DNA of 64,000 nt, taken from Prosthecomicrobium sp. N25. Its GTDB lineage: Bacteria; Pseudomonadota; Alphaproteobacteria; Rhizobiales; Ancalomicrobiaceae. The notes beneath the pieces were generated by a model. That model was given only the letters and a program-made list of their open reading frames with translations, searched no databases and was not told the DNA's origin. The stretch is taken from positions 62,001 through 126,000 of the forward strand of contig NZ_JBBCAT010000005.1 of NCBI RefSeq assembly GCF_037203705.1. The letters run 5' to 3'. The first letter of the stretch is position 1. Every line of letters starts with the position of its first letter. Both the position numbers and the translations under genes were made by a program. This document shows positions 8,505 to 17,782 of the stretch, in pieces.

Positions 8505-9638
8505 TCAGCGGGAGCCCTCCAGGCGCTGGCGGAGATCCAGGGTCTCGAGGAGGTCCTTGAGGGTCAGGAGGCCGACGAGGCGGCCGGCGTCGACGACGAG
8601 GAGGCGGCTGTGGCCGCCGGCGCGCATCTGCTCGAGGGCCGCCACCGCGTCGTCGCCCGGGGCGACCACCATGGCGGAGTCGACGGGCTGCATGATCTCC
8701 AGAACCGAGGCGGACGGCCAGCGCTCGCGCTCGATCTGGTGCAGGTTGCCGACGACCGCGAGGCCGCGCGGGGCGCCGGAGCCGTCGACCACCGGATAGG
8801 CGTCGTGGCGCGAGCGGTAGACCACGTCCTCGACGAAGTGGCCGATCGCCATGGCGGGGCCGACCGTCACCGGGTCGGCCGTCATGAAGCTGGCGACGGT
8901 GCGGCCGGTCAGCATGGTGCGGGTGTCGAGGTCGAGGCGGGCCGTCAGGGCCGCGGACCGGATGAAGAAGCCGATCAGCACCATCCAGAGCCCGCCCGAG
9001 AAGGCGCCGGCGAGGATCTGGATGAAGCCGAAGGCGGAGACCAGGAGCCCGAGCGCGGCGCCGATGCGGGCCGCCCGGCGGGTCGCCTGGGCGAAGTCGC
9101 CGCTGGCGGCCCAGAGCCCGGCGCGCAGGACGCGGCCGCCGTCGAGCGGGAAGGCGGGCAGCATGTTGAAGACGGCGAGGACGAGGTTGAGCGTCGCCAC
9201 GTAGCGCAGGACGATGCCGGCCGGCTCGTCCGCGCCGAGTCCGAGCGCGAGGTTGAGGCCGTAGAGCACCAGCGCGACGCCCACGCTCATCAGGGGGCCC
9301 GCGATCGCCATCAGGAACTCGGCCTTCGGGGTGCCCGGCTCCGCCTCCATTTCGGCGGCACCGCCGAAAAGATGGAGCGTGATGCCGCGCATCGGGATGC
9401 CGAAGGCGCGCGCCACCAGCGAATGGGCGAGCTCGTGGACGAGGATCGAGAAGAAGATGCCGGCGACGGCCAGGACGCCCATCGCCCAATAGGTCGCCCG
9501 GGCGAGGCCCTCGTGCACGCTCGGGAAATAGCCGCTCGCCAGCGACCAGGCGATCAGCAGGGCGATGAAGGCCCAGCTGAGGTTCACCTTGATGTCGAGC
9601 CCGAAGACCCGGAAGAGCGTCAGACTCGACCCGAACAT
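8505..9638 (-). CDS. site-2-protease-type M50 zinc metalloprotease with CBS domains
   Basis: A 377-residue integral membrane protein. Early membrane helices lead to the HExxH zinc motif (H68, E69, H72 in LVHELAHSL); the third ligand region NMLPAFPLDGGRVLRA follows around residue 190. The last 130 residues contain two CBS motifs (SFMTADPVTVGPAM and LEIMQPVDSAMVVAPGDDAVAALEQM) that may sense adenine nucleotides. This is the domain order of the CBS-containing M50/S2P family, which cleaves membrane-embedded substrates. The substrate is unknown. A perfect 16-bp palindrome lies just before its ribosome-binding site. Confidence 0.9.
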   Translation of the reverse strand: MFGSSLTLFRVFGLDIKVNLSWAFIALLIAWSLASGYFPSVHEGLARATYWAMGVLAVAGIFFSILVHELAHSLVARAFGIPMRGITLHLFGGAAEMEAEPGTPKAEFLMAIAGPLMSVGVALVLYGLNLALGLGADEPAGIVLRYVATLNLVLAVFNMLPAFPLDGGRVLRAGLWAASGDFAQATRRAARIGAALGLLVSAFGFIQILAGAFSGGLWMVLIGFFIRSAALTARLDLDTRTMLTGRTVASFMTADPVTVGPAMAIGHFVEDVVYRSRHDAYPVVDGSGAPRGLAVVGNLHQIERERWPSASVLEIMQPVDSAMVVAPGDDAVAALEQMRAGGHSRLLVVDAGRLVGLLTLKDLLETLDLRQRLEGSR

Positions 9639-9653
9639 GCGCGATCCCCTTTT

Positions 9654-9669
9654 TGCCTCCGCGGAGGCA
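9654..9669 (-). promoter_or_regulatory. perfect 16-bp palindrome in the leader of the M50 protease gene
   Basis: TGCCTCCGCGGAGGCA is fully self-complementary. It ends 15 bases before the protease start codon, directly before the AAAAAGGGG ribosome-binding region. It could be an operator or a leader hairpin affecting translation; no partner regulator is evident. Confidence 0.4.
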
Positions 9670-9862
9670 GCTTTCGTTTCGCCGTCGCCGCCCGCGGAAC
9701 CCCTGCTTGCGGTTTCTAACGGGGTCGGCTTCGCAATTCCTATAGTGCAAAAACGGATACTTTGGAATTTCGTATGTTATTCAAGTTGATTTACCGCCTG
9801 TTCACATCGTGCATCCCAGGGTTACGGAGTATCCCCTTACACGACACCAGAGGATCCAGATT

Positions 9863-11566
9863 ATGCTGGGGAACATGAAACTGTCCCGCCTCTTCGCGCT
9901 GATGGCCGTAGTTCTCGTGGGCACGACGGCGCTCGTTCTCCTCGGTGTCACTCAGAAGACCCTGCGGGACGATGCCGTCCAGACGGCGGCGGAGCGGCAG
10001 GGTCTCGCCATCCGCGTTGTCGCGACGCTCGTGGAGCGAACAGTGCCGGGCGCTGCCGTCACGTGGAAGGAGGGGTCTCCGGTGCGGATCGTGATCCCGA
10101 CGCTGCCGGATGTCTCGGATCACAAGCTGATCGACGAGGTTTCGCGGATCACCGGCGGGACGGCGACGATCTTCGCTTTCGACGCGGCACGGCGGGATTT
10201 CGTCCGGATGACGACCTCGGTCAAGAAGGCGGACGGCAGCCGGGCGGTCGGTACCGTTCTGGGCGTCGACAACCCGGTGACGGCCGTGGTGTTGCGCGGA
10301 GAGGCGTATCGGGGGGAGGCCGTCATCCTGGACGTCCCCTACTACACGATCTACCAACCCTTCCTCGATTCCAGCGGAGCCGTCGCCGGCCTGCTCTACG
10401 CCGGTGTCCGCAAGGCCGACGTGACGCGCGGCGCGGACGCCCTGATGGGGACCGTCCTCACGGTGTCGGCCGGCCTCGTGCTCGTCCTGGCGATCGGGGC
10501 GGCGCTGATGGCGCGGCGGCTCGGGCGGCCGATCCTCGATCTCGCGGACGCGGTCGACAAGCTCGCCGGCGGCGCCTTCGAGACGGCCATTCCGCATGTG
10601 GAGCGCCGCAACGAGGTGGGCACGATGGCGCGGGCCGTGGTGGTGCTGCGCGACGGGTCCCGGGCGCGCGAGGCTCTGGAACGGGCCGCGGCCGCGGAGG
10701 CCAGCGCCAAGTTCGCCCGCCAGTCGGAGATCGACAGGCTGATCGCGGCGTTCCGGGCGGAGATCCGGACGATGCTCGAGGCCATGGCCCGGGCGAGCGA
10801 GGACATGCGCGACCGGGCAACCGGCTTCGCCGGTGCCGTGCAGACCACGGCGGACCGGGCGGCGGCGGCCGCCTCCGCCTCGGAAGCCGCTTCGGCGAGT
10901 GTCGAAGGGGTCGCGGGCGCGGCCGAGGAACTCGCCGCCTCCATCGCGGAGATCGGCGGCCAGGTGTCGCGCACGAGCGCCATCGTGGGCGAGGCCTCGC
11001 GGGGGACCCGGCAGACGGACGTCAAGATTGCGAGCCTCGCGCAGGGCGCACACAAGATCGGCGAGGTCGTGACCCTCATCCAGGCCATCGCCGAGCAGAC
11101 CAACCTCTTGGCGCTCAACGCGACCATCGAGGCGGCGCGGGCCGGCGAGGCGGGCCGGGGCTTCGCGGTGGTGGCGACCGAGGTGAAGTCGCTCGCCGCC
11201 CAGACCGCCAAGGCGACCGAGGAGATCGCCGCCCAGGTCGGGGCGATCCAGCAGGCGACCGCGGAGGCGGTGTCCTCGATCCAGGCGATCACGGCGACCA
11301 TGGACGAGGCCGACGGGCATGCCGGCGCCATGGCGACGGGTATCCAGCAGCAGGGCGCGGCCACGCGCGAGATCAGCCGCAACGTGGCGACGGCATCCAC
11401 GGGAACGCGGGGGGTGGCGCAGAACGTTGCGGCCGTTACTGAGGCCTCCCGCCAGGCGCAGCAGAGCGCGGAGGCCTTCGTGTCGGCGGCCCGCTCGATG
11501 GCCATGGAGACAAGCCGGGTGAACGAGGCCTTCGACCGCTTCCTCGGGCGGGTTGCGGCGGTCTGA
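9863..11566 (+). CDS. methyl-accepting chemotaxis protein with periplasmic Cache domain
   Basis: A 567-residue chemoreceptor. One membrane helix at the N-terminus is followed by a periplasmic sensor of about 170 residues resembling the Cache_3-Cache_2 type ([20 protein letters not shown] and [16 protein letters not shown]), a second membrane helix near residue 205, a HAMP linker ([20 protein letters not shown]), and a signalling domain whose hairpin tip reads [24 protein letters not shown]. It should relay ligand binding to CheA/CheW, whose genes are not here. The start at 9863 is preceded by AGAGGA; an ATG 12 bases later is possible. The ligand is unknown. Confidence 0.92.
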   Translation: MLGNMKLSRLFALMAVVLVGTTALVLLGVTQKTLRDDAVQTAAERQGLAIRVVATLVERTVPGAAVTWKEGSPVRIVIPTLPDVSDHKLIDEVSRITGGTATIFAFDAARRDFVRMTTSVKKADGSRAVGTVLGVDNPVTAVVLRGEAYRGEAVILDVPYYTIYQPFLDSSGAVAGLLYAGVRKADVTRGADALMGTVLTVSAGLVLVLAIGAALMARRLGRPILDLADAVDKLAGGAFETAIPHVERRNEVGTMARAVVVLRDGSRAREALERAAAAEASAKFARQSEIDRLIAAFRAEIRTMLEAMARASEDMRDRATGFAGAVQTTADRAAAAASASEAASASVEGVAGAAEELAASIAEIGGQVSRTSAIVGEASRGTRQTDVKIASLAQGAHKIGEVVTLIQAIAEQTNLLALNATIEAARAGEAGRGFAVVATEVKSLAAQTAKATEEIAAQVGAIQQATAEAVSSIQAITATMDEADGHAGAMATGIQQQGAATREISRNVATASTGTRGVAQNVAAVTEASRQAQQSAEAFVSAARSMAMETSRVNEAFDRFLGRVAAV

Positions 11567-11586
11567 GGCCGCCGGCCCGTCCGGCG

Positions 11587-11612
11587 GGCCGCCCCGGCCT
11601 TACGGGGCGGCC
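11587..11612. terminator. GC-rich hairpin between convergent genes
   Basis: GGCCGCCCCG and CGGGGCGGCC form a perfect 10-bp stem around a 6-base loop, between the chemoreceptor stop and the TRAP binding-protein stop. There is no U-tract on either strand, so it may slow polymerase or protect 3' ends rather than act as a classical terminator. Confidence 0.45.
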
Positions 11613-11630
11613 GCGCTCGGCGGGATGGGC

Positions 11631-12716
11631 TCAGGCCTTGCCCTTCGTCCGCACCATGATGCTGTCGAAGGAGTATTCGCCGACCTGCCACCAGAGCAGG
11701 CCTTCGCCGCGGAAGGCGTCATGGCTCTCCAGGGTGCGCTTGTAGAGCGGGTTCGTCGCGGCGATTTCCTGGTGCAGTTCGTTGGTGGCCTTGAGCGCCG
11801 CCTCGAGGACCGGGACGGGGAAGGGGCGGAGCTCGCCGCCGCCGGCCGCGATGCGGCGGAGCGCGCCGGGGTTCACGGCGTCGTACTTGGCGAGCATCCA
11901 GTTGTTGGCGGCCTCGGCGGCGTTGCGGACGATCGCCTGGTAGCTCTTGGAGAGCTCGTTCCATTTCCCCAGGTTGATGCAGAGGTGCATCATCGCCCCG
12001 CCCTCCCAGAAGCCGGGGTAGTAGTAATATTTCGCGATGCGGTGCAGGCCGAGCTTCTCGTCGTCGTAGGGGCCGACGAATTCGGCGGCGTCGAGCGTGC
12101 CGCGTTCCAGGGCCGGGTAGATGTCGCTCGGGGCGATCTGCTGGGGCACGACGCCGAGCCGGGCGAGGACGCGACCGCCGAAGCCGCCGACGCGGAACTT
12201 CAGGCCGTTCAGGTCGGAAAGCTCCTTGATCTCCTTGCGGAAGAAGCCGCCCATCTGGCAGCCGGAGTTGCCGAGCGGCATTCCGATCGTGTTGAACTTC
12301 GCGAGCGCCTCGTTGATGAGCGCGTCGCCGCCGCCGAAGTGCCACCAGCTGTGCTGCAGGCGCGAGTTGAGGCCGAAGGGCATGCCGGTGCCGAAGCCGA
12401 GGGCCGGCTCCTTGCCGACGTAGAAATAGGTCGGCGTCTGGGCGCATTCGACGGTGGCGTTGCCGACCGCGTCGAGGGCGGCGAGGCCGGGGACGATCTC
12501 GTTGGCGCCGAAGCACTGGATCTCGAACTTGTTGTCGGTCGCCTCGGCGACGTATTTGGCGAAGGTCAGGGCGGTGCCGTAGATCGTGTCGAGCTGCTTG
12601 GGGAAGCTGGAGGTCAGCCGCCACTTGATCGTGGGCGCCTGCTGGGCGATCGCGGGGGCGGCGACCACCGAGGCGGCGCCGGCGCCCGCGGCGGTCAGGA
12701 ACTGTCTGCGCTTCAT
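11631..12716 (-). CDS. TRAP transporter substrate-binding protein, DctP/TakP type
   Basis: A 361-residue periplasmic binding protein. The N-terminus MKRRQFLTAAGAGAA followed by APAIAQQ is a twin-arginine signal peptide. The mature sequence has the DctP-family core, and FVGPYDDEKLGLHRIAKYYYYPGFWEG closely resembles the TakP alpha-keto-acid-binding subgroup known from Rhodobacter. A good ribosome-binding site (GGGAGGA) precedes the start. No DctQ/DctM membrane subunits lie in the window, so it is an orphan here and must use a transporter encoded elsewhere or in a non-standard way. Ligand by family: 2-oxo acids or related carboxylates (inference). Confidence 0.9.
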   Translation of the reverse strand: MKRRQFLTAAGAGAASVVAAPAIAQQAPTIKWRLTSSFPKQLDTIYGTALTFAKYVAEATDNKFEIQCFGANEIVPGLAALDAVGNATVECAQTPTYFYVGKEPALGFGTGMPFGLNSRLQHSWWHFGGGDALINEALAKFNTIGMPLGNSGCQMGGFFRKEIKELSDLNGLKFRVGGFGGRVLARLGVVPQQIAPSDIYPALERGTLDAAEFVGPYDDEKLGLHRIAKYYYYPGFWEGGAMMHLCINLGKWNELSKSYQAIVRNAAEAANNWMLAKYDAVNPGALRRIAAGGGELRPFPVPVLEAALKATNELHQEIAATNPLYKRTLESHDAFRGEGLLWWQVGEYSFDSIMVRTKGKA

Positions 12717-13144
12717 GAGAAATCCTCCCTGGCCCGGACCGGCGCGACGTTCGCGCCAGGTGCCGTACGGGTCCGGCGCGATGCGAGCACAGTCGCGGTG
12801 CGGCGGTCAATGCGGGTAAGGGGCCGAGCGCCGGCGGCCGGGCGCGGGGCTGCAACGCGGGACGGCGCAGGGCGGGCCGTCGGACCGCGTTGAACGGCCG
12901 GTGAACGGCGCCTTCAGGGCGGGTTCCGCGGACCCGTCCTAGGGTGGGCCCCAAGTCGAGGCGGCCCATGGCGCCGCCCCGGGAGCCGGACGCGAGCGCG
13001 CCGGCTTCCGTCAGCGGGGCCCGCGGCGCTGCAGAATGCCGAGCCCTATCCGGCAAAGGCCGGAGCCCGGATGGTCCGTCCCAGGCGGCACGCCGGCCGA
13101 TCGGCCGGCGTCGCCCGGTTCGGGGGCGGGGCCGGTCGCGGGGC
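12717..13144. other. Intergenic region upstream of the TRAP binding-protein gene
   Basis: About 430 bases between the TRAP binding-protein start and the phosphatase stop, both on the minus strand. Apart from the 17-bp inverted repeat at 12741-12757 I see only GC-rich sequence without a credible gene. Confidence 0.4.
12741..12757 (-). promoter_or_regulatory. 17-bp inverted repeat before the TRAP binding-protein gene
   Basis: GGCGCGACGTTCGCGCC has perfect 7-bp arms around CGT and ends 24 bases upstream of the start codon at 12716. The position suits an operator near the transcription start or a leader hairpin. No adjacent regulator gene identifies the factor. Confidence 0.35.
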
Positions 13145-13642
13145 TCAGCCGCCCGCGACGCGCGCGGCCGCGAAGGCGGCGAATCGGCGAACCCAGTCAC
13201 GCTGCGCGTCGGTCTCCGGCACGGCACAGCCGCGCGCGGCCGAGACGGCCGCCATGGCCTCCTCGGGGGCGGCGCCGAGCGCGCAGAGAATCGCCGACGT
13301 GACCATGCCCGAGCGTCCGATCCCCGCCCGGCAATGAACCGCGACTGTGTCGCCGCCGGCGATCTGGTCGGCGAGGGCGGCCACCAGGGCCGCGGAGGCC
13401 TCGAAGTCGGCCGGGACGGAGAAGTCGGGGACGGGGACGTTCAGGAAATCCATGCCGGCCCGGCGGCAGCGCAGGGCCTCGTCGGTGAGGGCGAGCCGCT
13501 CGGCCTCCTCGGCGGGCAGGAGCGAGACCACGAGCGCCACCCCGGCGGCGGCGAGCCCCGGGAACTGGTCGCGGATCGGCGCGGGCATGATGACGAGCCG
13601 GCCGGCGGCGGGGGTCTCGATCGGGTAGAGGGTCGGGGTCAT
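13145..13642 (-). CDS. dual-specificity / tyrosine phosphatase-like protein
   Basis: A 165-residue cytoplasmic protein with the protein tyrosine phosphatase signature HCRAGIGRSG, catalytic Cys104 and Arg110, and a probable general acid in PVPDFSVP (Asp73). The size and layout match the small bacterial dual-specificity-type phosphatases. DAQRDWVRRF near the C-terminus is typical of the last helix. Its substrate (phosphotyrosine, phosphoinositide or another small phosphoester) cannot be deduced. It stands alone on the minus strand with a 70-base gap to the next minus-strand gene. Confidence 0.82.
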   Translation of the reverse strand: MTPTLYPIETPAAGRLVIMPAPIRDQFPGLAAAGVALVVSLLPAEEAERLALTDEALRCRRAGMDFLNVPVPDFSVPADFEASAALVAALADQIAGGDTVAVHCRAGIGRSGMVTSAILCALGAAPEEAMAAVSAARGCAVPETDAQRDWVRRFAAFAAARVAGG

Positions 13643-13715
13643 GGCGGGCTCCTCGGGCAGAGCCTCGCCGTCCCGCCGCGCCTGTCAACCGGGTCCGCGC
13701 GGGACGCGCAAGGGT

Positions 13716-13934
13716 TCAGCGCCGGCTCGCCAGATAGAGGTAGAGCCGCATGGACCGCTCCGGCCTGTGCCGGTTGACGAGCGCGATCTCGAAGGCCGAG
13801 ATGCGATTGCCGTCCACACCGGAGCCGAGCGACCACAGGATCGAGACCCGATAGCGGATCATCGTCGCGGCGAGGCCGGTCAGGCCGATGCCGAGGGCGA
13901 AGACGGAGGCGGACGCGGCGGCGAGGTCGGGCAT
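13716..13934 (-). CDS. small protein with one hydrophobic segment, 72 aa
   Basis: Residues 5-25 (AAASASVFALGIGLTGLAATM) form one hydrophobic helix followed by a basic, Arg-rich C-terminal half including RHRPERSMRLYLYLASRR. A GGGGG stretch lies about ten bases before the ATG. The upstream region 13935-14040 is AT-rich and lies between this gene and the divergent gene at 14104, so promoters there would be shared. I recognise no family. Coding status is likely but not secure. Confidence 0.45.
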   Translation of the reverse strand: MPDLAAASASVFALGIGLTGLAATMIRYRVSILWSLGSGVDGNRISAFEIALVNRHRPERSMRLYLYLASRR

Positions 13935-14103
13935 GGGTCTGGCCCCCGAAACTGTTTCTTACAACATATTACACACCGCTCCGATCGAGGCAAAGAGGCT
14001 GTTAACCGCTTCGCAACCTTTCGGTGGAAAAGCCGGATGCGACTGTCGGTTGTTGTAAACAAGGACGCGGGATGGCATGGTCTAAGGATCCCGGGGGTGA
14101 CGC

Positions 14104-14655
14104 ATGGGCCAGTATGACGCGGCGGACCGAGCCCAGGCTGCGGTGGCGGCGAAGCTGCAGGCGGAGCTCGCGCTCGACGCCCAGGTCCTGCTCGCCAAGT
14201 ACAGGGCATTCTCGGGCATCGTTCCCGGATTCGGGGAGCGGGCGCTCGTCGAGGTGATCGAGCCCATGGTCGAGGAGATGGTGCGCAGCGTGCGGGAACC
14301 GGCCCCGGAGGCCGAGCCCGCCGCAGTGCAGGGGCGCGGTGCCGAGGCCGCCGAGAGCCCGGGGATCGTGCATCACCTGGAGCCGCGCCGGCCGGTGCCG
14401 CCGAGCTACGTCCAGCACCCGACCTCGGAGATCCAGGCCTGCATCGTGCAGACGCTCGAGGCGAGCGGCGACCCGATGCGCATCGACGACCTGCAGACGA
14501 GCCTGGAGGACCAGCGCTTCTCCGTCACGTCCTCGAACCTCTCGGTCATCCTCCACCGCATGGTGCGCAACGGCCTGATCCACCGCCCGATGCGCGGGGT
14601 CTATGCGGCGTTGCCGGCCGATCCCGCCCAGGTGCGACGGGTGCGCGGCGAGTAG
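14104..14655 (+). CDS. unassigned protein with winged-helix-like C-terminus, 183 aa
   Basis: The N-terminal 65 residues are helical and charged (AADRAQAAVAAKLQAELALDAQVLLAKY). A variable Glu/Pro/Ala linker runs to about residue 105. The C-terminal 75 residues (SEIQACIVQTLEASGDPMRI, SNLSVILHRMVRNGLIHRPM, GVYAAL) read like a winged-helix domain: a helix, a probable recognition helix, and a wing ending in a beta strand. A DNA-binding or partner-binding regulator is therefore possible but unproven. GGGGGTG precedes the ATG. The AT-rich upstream region contains a GTTAACC motif. I do not recognise a named family. Confidence 0.65.
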   Translation: MGQYDAADRAQAAVAAKLQAELALDAQVLLAKYRAFSGIVPGFGERALVEVIEPMVEEMVRSVREPAPEAEPAAVQGRGAEAAESPGIVHHLEPRRPVPPSYVQHPTSEIQACIVQTLEASGDPMRIDDLQTSLEDQRFSVTSSNLSVILHRMVRNGLIHRPMRGVYAALPADPAQVRRVRGE

Positions 14656-14756
14656 ACTGAAATCTGTAAGATCACCGCTCCGACCGCGGCGAACGGCGCC
14701 GGGGCGGCATGCTTTCGTATGCAGTGCAATCCGGGGGCGGACGAGCTGGCGGGACG

Positions 14757-14788
14757 GCGCGGCGCGGAGGTCCCGGGCCGCGCCGCGC
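14757..14788 (-). terminator. hairpin downstream of ettA
   Basis: GCGCGGCGCGG and CCGCGCCGCGC form a perfect 11-bp stem with a 10-base loop, six bases beyond the ettA stop on the minus strand. It lacks a U-tract. The position right after the stop suggests a terminator or 3'-end protecting element. Confidence 0.45.
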
Positions 14789-14793
14789 GGGGG

Positions 14794-16461
<1,668 letters not shown>

Positions 16462-16695
16462 GGGCCTCGCCGCCTCGCGTCCGGGAGAATGGGGGTCGGC
16501 GCGCCCTGCCGGGGCGCGCGCGTTGCCGCCTATGTAGCGACAGGCAGGGACGGCGGCAATGGGCGCGGGCCGGGGACGGGGAAGGACGAGGCCGGCCTTC
16601 CCTAACGAAAGTTAAGACCTGTGGCGAAAATGTGATCGAGTTGTGAAAGGCGCTTAGTACAATTCAACCGTCAGTTTTGGCGGGAGGGTTGTACA

Positions 16696-17745
16696 ATGAA
16701 ATGCAGGTTCTTGATTATGATTATTGCGGCCGGTGTTGCGCTGGGCGGATGTGAACGGGGGCTCTGGGGCACCTTCGACATCGACAGCGGAACCAGCGCG
16801 AGGATGGACGCCAGCCAGCGCCTGCTGCTGGTGACCAACAGAGGGGGGCGAAGCGGAGGGCAGCGCGTCGTGTGCGCCGAGCCGAGTCCCGACAGCCTCA
16901 CCTCCGTCGCTGCCAGTCTCGCGGCGAGCGCCGCGACCGCCAGCGGGCAGTCGACGCCCGTGCCGAATGCAGACAACAGCGGGGCCATCGGCGTCGCCAG
17001 CAGTAGCCGCACCGCTGCTGCCGGGCTGGCCGCAACCTATGCGGAGAACGCGGCTTTCGTGGGCATGCGCACGCAGACCATTCAATTGCTGCGCGACGGC
17101 CTCTACCGGGCTTGCGAGGCCTACATGAACGGCGCGATCGACGAGACGCAGTACAATCTGCTCTTGGCGAACATGCCGCGGACCATGGCGGCCCTGCTGG
17201 CCATGGACGGCCTCACCCAGCGTCCCTCGGCGCCGCCTGTGATCGTCAACGCACCTCCGATCGTCGCCGGCGTGGGCACGACGACGTTGACCGTTCCGCC
17301 TGCGGGCACGGCCCCCACGGCAGAGGCGGCAGGTACCGCGACCAACAACCAGGCGGTCATCGTCAATACGCCGCCTGCCGTTGCCGGTGTCCAGAAGCAG
17401 GACGTTCAGCAGATCACGATCCAGGCGCCGCACGTGGACCCCGCGGCCGCGCAGGCGGTCCGCGACATCGCGCTCAGCGTCACGGAGAACCCGACGATGT
17501 ACGCCGTCTGCGTTTCGAGTCTCACGTCCGACATCGACCCGCGGCACGACATTAGAACCTATGAGAATGGCTATCCGAGGAGCGACCCCGGATACAAGGT
17601 GTTCCTCGACATGTGCCGGCAGTTGTTCAAGGGATTGCCTGGTCTCTATGCCGAGGAACTGAAGAACAAAGGCATAGACGCGAGAGCTCGCCTGGCCCAG
17701 GCCCAAAGAACGCCGGCGGCACCCCCGAGACCCGAGGGGAAATAG
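16696..17745 (+). CDS. putative lipoprotein of unknown function, 349 aa
   Basis: A lipoprotein signal peptide ends in ALGGC with the lipidated Cys at residue 19. Residues 115-170 (MRTQTIQLLRDGLYRACEAY ... LLLANMPRTMAALLAMDGLT) form the most conserved-looking, helical part. A Pro/Val/Thr/Ala-rich segment then holds a near-repeat, VIVNAPPIVAGV at about residue 182 and VIVNTPPAVAGV at about residue 221. The C-terminus has paired cysteines (YAVCVSS, FLDMCRQ). GGGAGGG precedes the ATG. It is less GC-rich than its neighbours and converges with the patatin lipoprotein gene. I cannot name a function. Confidence 0.75.
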   Translation: MKCRFLIMIIAAGVALGGCERGLWGTFDIDSGTSARMDASQRLLLVTNRGGRSGGQRVVCAEPSPDSLTSVAASLAASAATASGQSTPVPNADNSGAIGVASSSRTAAAGLAATYAENAAFVGMRTQTIQLLRDGLYRACEAYMNGAIDETQYNLLLANMPRTMAALLAMDGLTQRPSAPPVIVNAPPIVAGVGTTTLTVPPAGTAPTAEAAGTATNNQAVIVNTPPAVAGVQKQDVQQITIQAPHVDPAAAQAVRDIALSVTENPTMYAVCVSSLTSDIDPRHDIRTYENGYPRSDPGYKVFLDMCRQLFKGLPGLYAEELKNKGIDARARLAQAQRTPAAPPRPEGK

Positions 17746-17782
17746 CGGGGACGCCTGGGGAAGAGACGAGGGGAACCTTTCC

